From the NCBI GenBank assembly GCA_004794785.1, contig SJOL01006484.1, positions 193,092 to 257,091 of the forward strand: a stretch of 64,000 nt of DNA, given 5' to 3'. The notes under the pieces were generated by a model. That model did not search any database. It saw nothing but the letters and a program-made list of their open reading frames with translations, and was not told where the DNA came from. Both the position numbers and the translations under genes were made by a program. This stretch comes from Opisthorchis felineus. Taxonomy: Eukaryota; Platyhelminthes; Trematoda; Opisthorchiida; Opisthorchiidae. Within the stretch, counting starts at the first letter, position 1. Every line of letters begins with the position of its first letter. Positions 46,998 through 57,942 of the stretch are shown here, in pieces.

Positions 46998-47180
46998 CGT
47001 TCAGCTGTAGCACCCTTTTGGTGCCTAACTGTCGTGCCACCGGAAGGAAGCACGAGGGCTGGGATACTGCCAGGTTGCCCAAGCCTAGACAGAGGAAGTC
47101 GAGAGACAGATGTCGGGTTCGAACCACGGACCTTCCCGTAAATAAATTCGCTCTGTAACCACTAAGCCATCTCGCCCCCA
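46998..47180 (-). repeat. SINE family A with 13-bp target-site duplication
   Basis: Full-length minus-strand copy from GCGAGATGGCTTAGTGG to GCACCAAAAGGGTGCTACAG. It is flanked by perfect 13-bp direct repeats ATACAATGGCTCG (46987-46999 and 47180-47192). This is the target-site duplication of a LINE-mobilised SINE and fixes both ends of the family A unit. Confidence 0.93.
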
Positions 47181-47589
47181 TACAATGGCTCGCAGTACCT
47201 ACGACGTAGGATTTGCACTTATTCTCGCAGCTAAGTTTGCTTCACTTATCTAGATTCCAGTAAATAGTCGTCCTTGCGCTCTTCGGTGGACTGGCTCAAT
47301 TAAGATCCATGCATCTCAACGTAGTGCACATCGTTTATTTGTTGTCAGCATATGCTATTGTAGAAACTGGATCTGGTCGCGGTGTGGCGGTTTGTGTCCT
47401 TTAAAACCCACTGAGCAAAACTGGGGGCTTTCATTTCGGCACCCACAGAGTTTCTCATACCAGATTGATCAGTAGATAAAGGCCCGACGAATACAGTCTC
47501 CTGATTCTCCATGTCGGAGTCTCGAACCGGCACGACAAGTTATTCCCTAAAAACCTGTACTACTGCAATAATACACCGGCACCGACCCG

Positions 47590-48600
47590 CTTTTCTGCGG
47601 TCACGCTTTTCAGTTAGTCTTTGGGTGGGAACCCTAATCGTCTTCCTATCTAGGTCAGGGCACCCTGACAGTATCCAAACTCAAATATTACTACGCCACA
47701 TCGGTGGTGCGGTATCAGCTGCGTCGTCCTACTTGCTGCATACAGAAAAGCGGGTAGGCGAAAATATGCTACTGCCAACGTCTCCCTTCCCACACTCACG
47801 CATCCTATCTTCTACCCTACTCCACCCAGACTTGAATACTCTTTCCTCAGGTCTGGTCTCTTTGTTTGCCACGCACCGCGCTCAGCTGCAGCTTCTGTGC
47901 GTCTATGAAAGAATCTCGAGAAAGTGGGACGCATCGCACACTGTTTATTGTGTCTGTCTACGCCCCAACCGACTGCAACTGTGAATGTCAGGGACAGTTT
48001 TTGCGAGGCTCTGGGTGTTCATTTACAACGGGCTAAAAGCTCACACATCGTTGTAGTCGCCGCTGACATGAACGATCAGGTAGGTAGACAAAACGTTGCT
48101 GAGACCTGATTGGGTGGTTGTCTTGGGTTGACCACGAGACGCGCGGACAACAAAGAGAGCAGATATATGATGGTTACAGACTTGCTTTCCGAAACAGCGG
48201 AAATCGCTTGAAGACGTGGTGTGTACAAACGAACTAGTCCTGGATCTAACTAGACCACACCGCCATCAGGTAACGGTGGCGAGAGTCAGACATTGCCCGT
48301 CGCTTCTTCTGGAGTATCAGCATGGACTCCGATCACGCATTTGTCGGTTACTGCCTTTCAGGTCTACAAAAAAAGCGCACCTCACCTAACCATTGGGGAA
48401 GCCCATGGACCAAGAAACCAAGCAAGCCTATCAGAACTTGCTCCACGAATGCCTACCGGCTGGTCCGATGTCGGATGTCAACTATCACTGGAAGCAGATA
48501 TACAAAGCACTACTCAATTCCGGAAATTCTTCCCGCGGTGTATCCTAGCGAAGCTCATTCAAGCACTGATCTCTGATAGGACCATGGCCTTGCTAGAGGT
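47590..48600 (+). mobile_element. LINE-6 fragment: 5' region and endonuclease
   Basis: Plus-strand copy. 47640-47860 is the 5' block shared with LINE-5. Endonuclease motifs follow: VCLRPNRLQL (a decayed VYAPTDC) near 47950, VHLQRAKSSHIVVVAADMND (GDMNAQ motif with Gly to Ala) near 48020-48080, and DSDHAFVGYCLS at 48325-48360. The linker phrase SDRTMALLEV (about 48572-48600) is cut off where LINE-2 begins in the opposite orientation. Stops and frameshifts are numerous. Confidence 0.75.
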
Positions 48601-51115
48601 TCAGTTCAGTTCAGTTTGTCAGCTAAAAACCGTGTAGATTTGTTCCAGCTGCTACAGTTACGGTCACTGGAAAATGGGAGTGTTGGAGATACAGCCGAGC
48701 TTTGGAGGCGATGGCATGTTCACGATGTTGCGCAACACCGCTTGATTATTGGTCTGGTCAGTTGGATTGCAAACGTTTCATCACCAAGCGAGGTGGCATT
48801 GTCAATGAGGGGTTGAGTGAGTGAATTCCTCCTCTTCTGCCCGTGCTTATGTCGTCTGTAAACAGTATCTAATAACTTTAAAGTGATTTACTGGTACTGA
48901 GGCAGTTTTCGCGTAATTTGGTTGATCACCTTGGGATCTGAGTTCCGTTGTGAACTCACTCCCTTGTATCTGATTCGTTGGGCGCCTTCAATTCGACAGT
49001 TCATTTCTTGCAATGCCTCCAGCCAAGCGCAGGAGGGGTCGCGGAGACCCAATTCTGAAAGGCATTAACAAAACCCAAACTCTTCGTAATCTCTCACACC
49101 CTTCTTTCAAGCCATACGTTGTCCACAGCGCGGGTTCTGCCATTCTGAGGGAGGCACAGAAAATAACAGTTGTCCCGGTAGACCGTGTTTCGGTATGCGT
49201 AGCACATGACCGACCCAACGCAGTTGATGGTGCCGGATGCTTTCTGCGATTGAAGTACCTCTTGCACAACAGAATACCCGTTTTTTAGTTACCCCGCTAC
49301 GAATTCGTTGATGTCATCCGAAGACGCATCACATAATCTGTCCGAAGAGACCACATTCCGCAACCATACAACAATATAGCTCTTACTGTAGCCTGGTACA
49401 CATAACCCTTGAAACCCAGTGATGTCTTTTTGATGGCACAAGTGACGCGAATTACCAAACGTGATTCGGGCCTTTGAGATTCGTGCACTGATTTCATCAG
49501 ACACACTTCCGTCAGAGCTAATACAACTACCGAGGTATGTAAAATTCCCCACAACCTCCAGTGGTTCCCCTTGAATTGTAAGGGCATGGTCAGAGACTGC
49601 ACTTTATGAAGCATGAACTTGCACATTCAGGGTGCAAAGCACATGCCAAAAGATGGTATGACGGCGGTCAGTTTATTCAAGAGTTTGTGCTGCGCCTTCA
49701 TCATAAGGGCGACGTTGTCTGCGTACTCCAGATCCAAGGTTCTCACAAGCAACGATTTGAACACCGGGTTTTTTAAGACCTTCCAGCGTTCGCCTCATCA
49801 TTCAATCAATGACGAAGTTGAACGAGAATGAAGAGAGTGGACATCCTTGTCGGGTACCACTTTTTATAGGGAGGCTTTTGGAGAGCTCACCATACACTGT
49901 CACACGCCTAGAAGCATAGGGACCGGATTATGTTAACAAACTCCTGGGGCATACCCTACTGAGCAAATGTGGTTAACAGCACTGACCGGTTGACAGAATC
50001 GAACGTACCCTTGAAGGGATACCAAGGCTGTGGGTTGTCTGTGCATACGGCGTCGCTCTAACAACGATCGACAGTCGGAAGCAGCTTTCACACCGAGAAA
50101 AACAACCAACGTGGGGCATTGGCGCTGTGGGGGAAAGGACTCAGTGGGTAGAGCGCGAATTTACTAACCGGAAGGTCCGTGGTTCGAACCCGATCTCTGC
50201 CTCTCGACTTCCCCTGTCTAGGCTTGGGCAACCTGGCAGTATCCCAGCCCTCGTGATTCCTTCGGGTGGCATGGCAGTTAGGCACCGAAATGGTGCTACA
50301 GCTGAACGATTGGCGCTGTTCAAGAACTTCTATCAGGGTAAAAATAGGGTCTATGCATCCACGGCCAGCGTAAGACCCAGCTTGATTCCCACGATCCTTC
50401 ATTTCTCGATATCGAGTAACCTGTGGGAAATAATATCACAGGGCACCTTAGATTCCACGGCTACCACGCTAATGCCGAAATGGTGTTTACATTACTTTCT
50501 TGTGCCCTTATTGAAGACTGGGATAACATTCAAGGCGTTCCATTCCGCTGATACCTTGTTTTTGTTCCAAATCTTCAGCAGCAGGGTAGATAGACTGTTA
50601 ACCAGGGCTTCACCACCTTTGAAGTGCGGGGAGCAGACCAGTTGGGCCGGGTCGCGCTGAAGGAATGATATTGCACGCTGGATTTCCGTTGCTGACGGTG
50701 GGCTGGTGTCGCTGTTCCATTCAGGTTCGTTGGGTTCTTCCAGTTGTGTTGAAGGAGGCCAGCCCATCGCTCAAGACGACGATTTTGAGCGATCTGCCGT
50801 TCCGTCGTTTTCACTTCTACTTTTGCCCGGTTCAGCAAATCAGCCGGAAGAGGGGGCGGCTGTTGCCTGCAGCGAAAGCTTTCTCCATCTCCTGGATTTT
50901 CGCAATCCACCAGTGTTCTCTGTCATTCTTCAAGCTCTTGATTACCAAGGCTTTGAGGGCTTTTAATGTGAAATCCACGATGTCTGGAACAGTTGCTGGC
51001 ATAGACAGCTTCGCTCCATCCATCGTATAACAAACACTACTGAGATTCTCTGACACCATTAGATCACCTCCACCGCCATACAGTGGGTTGAGGGCAACAA
51101 AATCGGTTTCCACCC
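48601..51115 (-). mobile_element. LINE-2 copy: linker, RT and 3' end, with nested SINE
   Basis: Read on the minus strand. The linker has SLKNDREHWWIAKIQEMEKA (about 50975-50905). An NVIPVFNKG motif follows at about 50520. RT relics follow: NQAGSYAGRGCIDPIFTL near 50390-50330, and the post-SINE continuation with ADSVNRSVLLT-type sequence near 50010. C-terminal RT shows FTYLGSCISSDGSVSDEI at 49543-49490 and ILLYGCGMWSLRTD at about 49360. The 3' UTR, from about 48730, shares TTCCAGCTGCTACAG and TTTGGAGGCGATGGCATGTT with LINE-1 and ends in AACTGAACTGAACC at 48601. A SINE A copy (50129-50308) interrupts the RT. Multiple frame changes make it inactive. Confidence 0.82.
50129..50308 (+). repeat. SINE family A nested in LINE-2
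   Basis: It runs from GGGGGAAAGGACTCAGTGGG to GGTGCTACAGCTGAACG. Flanking 11-bp direct repeats ATTGGCGCTGT (50118-50128 and 50309-50319) are the target-site duplication. The uninterrupted LINE-1 has GAGTGGCGCTGTTCAAGAAC at the same place, confirming the insertion point. A and B boxes are intact: CTCAGTGGGTAGAGCG and GTGGTTCGAACCC. Confidence 0.93.
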
Positions 51116-52479
51116 AGAGCTGCTACCTTGCGGTGGTGGTCTGGTTTAGGTGCTGGGACTATTGTGTGGGAGAAACTGACTGGAACCCAGTCGGGAAAGT
51201 GACCAAGCAGTAAATCGACGAACACCAGCGAGTCTCCATACTCGAGAGATCGTGTTGCCAGGAGGTTGGGAGGTAAAGTCGTACAGGAGTGTGGGAATAT
51301 CATCTTCACACTTGCTGAAACAGCGACACTGCCTTTCGATGAGGGACAACGTAGAGGAAGACGGTCCTACAGACTGCAAAATCCGATCGTCCAACAATTA
51401 GCCATAACCGCCGGCATGTTATCCAGTACCGTAGAAAAACGAATGAACCGCACCGCAACGTACCTTCTAAAGCATCTACCTTACGTAGCAGTATCAAGTC
51501 AAGCATCTCTATCGTACGCTCTGTGCACTCGGACCAGGGCATTACGTATGAAACCAAGGAGATTAAATTGAACCATTGGCGCTGAAAAGAATCCCAAGCC
51601 CGCTGACCTGTAGCTCGGAATTTTGAGTCAGAGGTAAACGTAGTGGCTCGCTAAGAAAACCCTACATTCGTACACTGCATCGTGTCTCAGAATTTTGAGT
51701 GAAAAGCACAAGGTGGGATACATCAATCAACCCTTACCTTCGGCCTGGGCAACCCGGAAGTATTATTTAGCCTTACAGTTTTTCATCCACAGACACTCCT
51801 CCACGGACCTTACTGTGGTGCGACGGCTTGCGTACCTCGAGAACCCACTGAACTGTTCTGAATGATGTCCACAAAGTCTGTCTTACCAGGTCTCCCGGCC
51901 CTCCAGGTTTGGAATTGGAACAAGTGTGGTCATTTGCTCCTGAAAACTGGGTATATCACAGTAGTGCCATGCCGACTACCACTGCCTTGTGGTCAGGACT
52001 TTCAAAGAAAGGCTTTGGTTGAGGACCCTATTTGTCCTCCTGTCTAGGTTTGGGCGTCTTGGCAGTATCTCAACCTACAGACAACAGAAACTTACAAATA
52101 GGAGTACCTTTATGTCATACTAGTCGGGTCGCCTAATTCGTTGCATACAACAAGGCGGATAAGCTTAAGCATACGACTGCTAACGCCTCACATCTTTTTT
52201 TATTGTTATGTTTTAACTCCCGTTCTGTCCAAGTTGGTAACCGTAGGTACGTCAGTCAGGCACCTATAAAATTGACACACTGCAGGACACCACACATCTA
52301 CCGCTCCGCGTCCGCTATTCAAGCCCCGTTCCCCTATTTTTACTACGGGCTTTAGCGTAAGAGCTCTCAGACAACAGGCTGCTCTTACGTGCACCTTCGA
52401 TACTGTATCGATTGATGCCCGCTCTTCAACACGGTCATGATCATCACCATCGTCAGCAGCGGCAGTACTGCAGTACGTA
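51116..52479. other. Unassigned stretch between LINE copies
   Basis: Open frames at 51064-51557 are on both strands and carry no motif I recognise. Phrases at 51735-51765 and 52045-52085 (TGGGCAACCCGGAAGTATTA; TTTGGGCGTCTTGGCAGTAT) look like worn SINE A or LINE 5' fragments. 52148-52195 resembles the LINE-5/LINE-6 5' block. It is probably decayed LINE and SINE debris. Confidence 0.4.
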
Positions 52480-53418
52480 CTGCACATTAAGAAATATGCC
52501 GTCTTGACGCCATATATGTCCCAAATGAGCAAACGAGACCCACCCTTGAAGATCCGTGCACTGACCTTATTCATCACACTATAATCGGAAGTAATACAAC
52601 TACGAAGACATTAAAGACGCTCCAAGACTTCGACTATCTCGCCCTGGATTGCAAGTGGCCTGTTCAGTGACTGCATCTCCAGAAGCACGACCTTACAGTT
52701 TGTGGGTGCAAAGCGCATGCCAACGGACGGGATGGCCCTGGTCTGTTCACTCCAAAACACCTTGTGAGGCGGAATTCCGCGCTGATTCCGCTTTACCGAT
52801 CACAGTTGGGCGCTACTACAGACAAGAAGCCTATCCCACAGGCGACTGGCCAAAAGATTGGACCACCTACCAGTCCTGCATCAAGGCGAGCTCTGATTGT
52901 TCGAAAGTCTGGACCTAACAGCCAATCGTGATACTGTATTTGCTGAATGCCGGTTGCCAGTAGCGCATCCAGAAGGCGTCAGAATTGGCAGGATGTTGTT
53001 GCCACATGCACTTTATAAACGACGCGCTGTGCATGTGTTTTGACCTGTTTTTGAGCGTTAACACATGCTGTGCACCCTTGGTAATTGTTTTAATGCGGAC
53101 GCTAACTTGGAAGGTTCAGACAGAAAAATTAGCAGAGAAAATACCATTATTACACACCTGCGCCATCGATGATGCCGTATGCATATTCCATATCGATAAG
53201 GTTCATGTCAGCAGTTCTTGATGGGCAAGCGTGTCAAGGATAACAGACCGGTCAGCCGAGTCGAACGCACCTTGGAAATCCAAGAATACCAAAATTGTGG
53301 GTCGTCTGTACGTATGATTTTGTTCTGGCACCTGACGGAGTGTAAACATTTAGTCAACACAATCCATACCAGGCCGAAATTCCGCTTAATGCTCTCGAGT
53401 CAGTGTTTTACAAGCCAC

Positions 53419-53894
53419 TGAAGCACTTGTAAATTGCTATTTTTCATGCTCAATATCATCTTCTTTCTCCCTATGAATTTCACTCACATTACTGTACAAA
53501 AGTTTGTTTTACTGAAATGCAATCGCAACCGCCCGCCCTTTGGGTCCAACGTGACTTTGGGACTTTTGCTGAGTGACTGTGGTTCTGACTGCCGGCTGAC
53601 TATCATTGGCTGCTATTAACTGTAAACGTGAACAAAAATTTTAGCTATAAACGCTGCACTAATCTATTCACATCAGTGGATTAACATTACGACCACCGGA
53701 GGTTTGGAATACCAGGAAAGTAGAACATTCTCTTCTTGGTGTGGTGGTTCAACGGAATGCGGAACTACGGATTCTCCTATTGTGTACTGTGAGTGAAGGT
53801 TTACTTGGATTTTTCTCCTCGTGACGTTGTATCTGACTTACACTAGTAATTTGTTCTGTTCACTGGAGACTCCATAGGGCCGTTAACCACTACA
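53419..53894 (+). repeat. 5' LTR (476 bp)
   Basis: It starts TGAAGCACTTG and ends AACCACTACA. Compared base by base with the 3' LTR at an offset of 4524, I find five differences: position 3, 53738, 53763, and two in the last three bases. That is about 99 percent identity with no indel. TGTAG (3' LTR start) and CTACA (this end) form the terminal inverted repeat. Confidence 0.95.
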
Positions 53895-53898
53895 TAAT

Positions 53899-53912
53899 TG
53901 GTGAGCCCGCCT
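53899..53912 (+). promoter_or_regulatory. Primer-binding site, TrpT-type
   Basis: TGGTGAGCCCGCC begins four bases after the 5' LTR. TGG complements a tRNA CCA end, and TGGTGAxCCCG is close to the tRNA-Trp complement reported for CsRn1. The assignment to tRNA-Trp is from memory of that family and is approximate. Confidence 0.6.
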
Positions 53913-53998
53913 TTTTTGCTCTATACTCTTTTTCCGGTAGCTCAGATCGCCCATACCTCTTACGCACTTTCTTAGTCTAGTCACTTACTTGTTCAGCC

Positions 53999-54800
53999 AT
54001 GTCTGCCGAGGACGAACTCAACACTGACTTGGGTGAAAACGCCATTCACGTGAAACTCCCAACTTTTGGAGTCAATGACCCTAGAGTATGGTTCCTTCAA
54101 CTAGAATGCTACTTCCACTTTCGTCACATTACCTCGCAGCAGATCATGTTTTCTTACGTGGTTTCTCAGCTTCCGACTGAGGTTGCTGCAGAGGTTATTG
54201 ATGTGATTGATCCCATGCCGGTATCAAATCCGTACGACGCACTTGAAGCAGGCATGATTAAACGGACAGCCACCTCTGATGAAGCGAATCCCCGAACGTT
54301 GCTGGCGGGAGTCGAACTGGGCGATCGCACGCCCTCACAACTCCTACGACACATGCAAAGTCTGGTCTGTGGCAAGTCGTTCGACGACACGAGTTTAAAG
54401 CAACTGTGGTTGCAGTGTCCTCCCCTAAACACTCGCCAAATTTTGGCTACCCAATCCGATATTCATCTGTCATCACTCGCTGAGACCGAAGACAAGATTC
54501 ACGAGTGTTTCTCTGAACGTCTAATCGCTTCAACGTCAGAACAGCACGTTCAGCCCGAGGACAACCCTGTTATGGCACGCCTTGATCGAATACAGGCTCA
54601 AATCGATCAGCTAGTAGCCACTGTTAATAGGGTAGCTACAACAGTAAAGAGGACTGCCACGTCACACAAGTCCCGATCTGTTTCACGTGAAGCGCACTCT
54701 CCATCATGAAATGCCAACCGTCTCTGCTATTACCATACAAAATTCAAAGATAAGGCTCTACGTTGCACACCTCCATGTGCCTATGTCCCACCTGAAACCC
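53999..54800 (+). pseudogene. gag of the LTR element, interrupted by TGA before the zinc knuckle
   Basis: ATG at 53999 opens a 236-codon frame starting MSAEDELNT. It shows the capsid-like LPTFGVNDPRVWFLQLECYF segment typical of gypsy gag proteins of this clade. A predicted helical Arg/Gln stretch (LDRIQAQIDQLVATVNRV) precedes a basic Ser/Arg tail. The frame stops at TGA 54707-54709. The same frame continues directly into a nucleic-acid-binding knuckle at 54725-54778 (Cys-x2-His-x9-Cys-x3-Cys), the unusual Cys-His box of CsRn1. The TGA therefore separates capsid from knuckle and is likely a mutation rather than the natural end. Confidence 0.85.
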
Positions 54801-55440
54801 ACTGGCCAGTCAGTAGTGGCGACAGCTGCCACTGGCCAGTCTCCTAGTCGCCTTTACTACTTTACGGACAGGACCGCCGGGATGCGATTCCTCGTCGACA
54901 CCGGTGCAGAACTAAGCGTTATTCCTGCCGGAAACTTTAAACACCATTCCTCTAACCCCCTAAAAACATTACAGGCGGATAACGGCACCCGCATAGCTAC
55001 TTTCGGTCATAAGTCACTGACGCTTGACCTGGGTCTCCGCCGTGCATTCCTGTGGATCTTCACTGTCGCCGACATTCACCTCCTTCCTGACCAACTTCTC
55101 CCTAGCAGTCGATATCAAACGGCAAAAGCTTCTGGATTCTATGAAGTCGCTTTCCGTCCCATCAATCCAGGTCAACGCCTCGTCATACCCACTCGGTACT
55201 CACGTCGCCCGTAATACAAACATTCCGGTTTTCGACGATTTAATCAAAAAGTTTCCCAGTTTGCTCAAGCTGTCCTATTCTGTCTCGAGTGCGTCGCATT
55301 CAGTCGAGCACCACATTACGACCACTGGTCCTCCAGTTCATTCTCGCCCTCGACGACTACACCCTGAGAAGCTGCGTATCGCCAAAGCCGAGTTTGACCA
55401 CATGCTGCACCTCGGAATAATTCGGCGTTCAAATTCATGT
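54786..55440 (+). pseudogene. Protease and start of RT, frameshifted
   Basis: In frame 3 (to 55214) the aspartic protease active site FLVDTGAELSVIPA is at about 54888-54929. GNFKHH and a FGHKSLTLDLG strand follow. This frame differs from gag. A 13-base direct duplication (CCACTGGCCAGTC, 54798-54810 and 54829-54841) lies at the switch and may have caused it. Near 55080 sequence between VADIH and FLTNFSLAVD is missing and the frame changes to 1. Frame 1 carries the protease-RT connection and the start of RT (HPEKLRIAKAEFDHMLHLGI). It stops at TAG 55441-55443, where related elements have a Trp codon (from memory of the family). Confidence 0.8.
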
Positions 55441-55443
55441 TAG

Positions 55444-56606
55444 TCTTCTCCCCTAAATTTGGTCCCTAAAAAATACACTGGTGACTGGCGACCGTGCGGC
55501 GACTGCCGAGCGCTCAATTGTCGTACCGTCCCAGACCGTTACCCAATACGGCATATCTACCATTTTGCACTGCAATTGCAGGGCAAAAGATTTTCTCCAA
55601 AGTCGACCTTGTCCGTGCGTATTACCATATACCAGTTGCCCCCGATGATGTTCCAAAAACGGCGATTACTACTCCGTTCGGTCTATTCGAATTCACACGC
55701 ATGCCCTTTGGTCTGCGGAACGCCGCTCAAACGTTCCAACGCTTCATAGATCAGGTACTGCGTGGTTTAGACCACGTTTTCGTCTACACTGACGACGTCT
55801 TGGTGGCAGTCGAAACCATCGAAGAACACAAATTACACTTGCAAGCTGTCTTCGAGCGTTTCCAACAATATGGTGTCACGATCAACCCAGACAAGTGTGT
55901 TTTCGCAGCAGACCAGCTTGATTTCCTCGGCCGTCGTATTACCTCCGAAGGGATCCGGCCGCTGGCAGATAAAACCACTGCCATTTCGGACTACCCCGTA
56001 CCTCAATCAACCCGAAGCCTTCGTCGATTTTTGGGTATGGTCAACCACTACGGCATATTCATTCCACGTTGCTCAGAGATCCTGGCGCCGCTAACCGGCC
56101 TGCTCAAAGCAAACGACAAACAGTTGCAATTCACCGACGAAGTCATCACTGCTTTCAACTCTATCAAAGCCGCGCTTTTGAAAGTCACCACCCTGGGCCA
56201 TTTGAATCCCAGTTCTGACTGTCACCTCCTACTAAAAACAGACGCATCACAGACCTCGGTGGGTGCGGTTCTTCAACAGGTAGTCAACAACGACACTCAA
56301 ACTCTGTTTCTTTTCTCGCAAACTGCAACCTGCACAAACCCGTTACAGCACCTTTAGTAGAGAGCTCCCGGCGATCTACCTAGCCGTCAAGCATTTTCGA
56401 CACACACTCGAAGGGAGAAAATTCACCATCTATACGGATCACAAACCTCTCGTTTTTGCCTTGAGAATATCTCCAGACAAACACTCACCGAGAGAGAACC
56501 GACATTTAGACTTCATTTCGCAGTTTACAACAGACATCCGCTATATTGAAGATTCAGACAACGTCGTTGAAGGCGCCCTCTCCCGCATTGAGGTAAACCA
56601 ATCACA
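55444..56606 (+). pseudogene. Reverse transcriptase and RNase H, three frames
   Basis: After the TAG, frame 1 continues [20 protein letters not shown] one-base shift near 55590, in the AAAAG stretch, moves to frame 3 with [40 protein letters not shown] and the catalytic [10 protein letters not shown] (about 55782-55811). Thr at YTDD is unusual for a position normally hydrophobic, but both Asp residues are kept. LDFLGRRI and the RNase H start [16 protein letters not shown] follow at about 56227-56274. Near 56308 the frame returns to 1, giving the RNase H remainder with FTIYTDHKPLVFAL at about 56425-56466 and ending EVNQSQ-stop at 56606-56608. Confidence 0.88.
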
Positions 56607-57721
56607 ATGACTTATATTGATCTGCAAGCCACTGCCTTCGCTCAGCAATCGGAACCTGAGTTTCCGGATTTTTCCAACCTTACGTCCCTAAAATTTGTCA
56701 AGCTACCGCTTCTCAACTCTGACGGTCTTATCGTCTGTGACATATCCACAGGACGCCCAAGACCTTTTGTTCCTGAAAAAATTAGACGCTCCGCATTTGA
56801 CCACTTTCACGCACTTTCTCATCCGAGCATACATGCGACTGCCAAACTCGTGTCAAAAAGATACGTTCGGCCAAACATGCAAAAGGAGGTTCGCACTTGG
56901 GCTAAGCAGTGTCTCGATTGTCAGAAGAGCAAGATCCACCGACATACCATATCTCCAACTGATGTATTTCAGCTGCCTGACTCACGCCACCGTCCGGAGG
57001 TTTCACGCATATCCCCACGCGTGTGAACCGTTTCACACGCTGGCCTATGGCCATTCCGATCAACGACACATCTGCCGAAAATGTTGCTAGAGCCTTTGTC
57101 GACAACTGGATTGCCACATTCGGAGTACCCGCTACCATTACCACCGACCGAGGTCCACAGTTCACGTCAACACTTTTTCACGACCTCAAACGGTTACTAG
57201 GTACAGATCACTTCCGAACCACCACGTACCATCCAGCTGCCAACGGCATGGTCGAACGCTCCCATCGACAACTCAAGGCGTCGCTGATCGCCCCCTCCGG
57301 CAGGCACTGGTCGTAGCGTCGCCCACTCATCCTTCTCAGTATTCGCAATACTGTTAAAGAAGACTTGGGTTACACAGCCTCCGAACATGTCGTCGGCATT
57401 ACCTTACGCCTGCCGGGTGAAATGATTGTCGATTCTGCAACTACTGGTGAAACGAACCCGAAATCTTACGCTTCCCGGCTTCGCCAATACATGCGTGATA
57501 TCCGTCCTTCACCGACTCAACAAACCACCAAGCCCACTCAGGTACATCCCGAACTGGCCACATGTGACCACGTTTTTGTGCGCGCCGATGCGGTCAGAAA
57601 GCCCTTACAATCACCATACGAAGGGCCTTTCAGAGTCATTTCTCGGAAAGACAAAACTTTCGTCATTGATTGTAACGGCCGCAAGGACACAGTTGCCATC
57701 GATCGATTGAAGGTTGCTTAG
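56607..57721 (+). pseudogene. Integrase with deletion of the first catalytic Asp
   Basis: Frame 3 (56607-57026) holds the zinc-binding HHCC module: HFHALSHPSIHATAKLV, then CLDCQKSKIHRH. At about 56980, between LPDSRH and PPSGGFTH-type sequence, roughly a dozen codons that normally contain the first catalytic Asp (HxDIVGP segment) are absent, and the frame changes to 2. The rest of the core is present: the second Asp in ITTDRGPQFTS (about 57137-57169) and the Glu in ANGMVERSHRQLK (about 57239-57277). A TAG at 57314-57316 interrupts. The frame resumes to 57721 with the C-terminal GPF-type module SPYEGPFRVI and ends IDRLKVA. It could not integrate by itself. Confidence 0.88.
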
Positions 57722-57942
57722 ATGCACATACGACCAACTCCCGATGATGAGCATACCACAACCTCCTCCGTTTCTCAGTCACATAGTCACGCCGATCCTC
57801 CGTCGACTAACACGGCATACACCCTCACCGACAAGATCTGGTCGACAGCACAAACTTCCCGTTCGTTTCAAAGACTAACTAGTGTGACACATTTTCTTTT
57901 CGAGCGTCATGCTCACCCGTTTGACGCTCTTGGGGGTAGTTC
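57722..57942 (+). other. 3' untranslated region and polypurine tract
   Basis: A short spacer between pol and the 3' LTR. The G-rich tract TTGGGGGTAG at 57930-57939, directly before the LTR, serves as the likely plus-strand primer. Confidence 0.7.

Noticed and set aside
47511..47984. 157-codon frame as a host gene
   Set aside because: It lies in the LINE-6 5' block, and its end is the decayed VYAPTD endonuclease segment.
50127..50660. 177-codon open frame on the plus strand
   Set aside because: It runs through the SINE A copy and antisense LINE-2 sequence; no protein family resemblance of its own.
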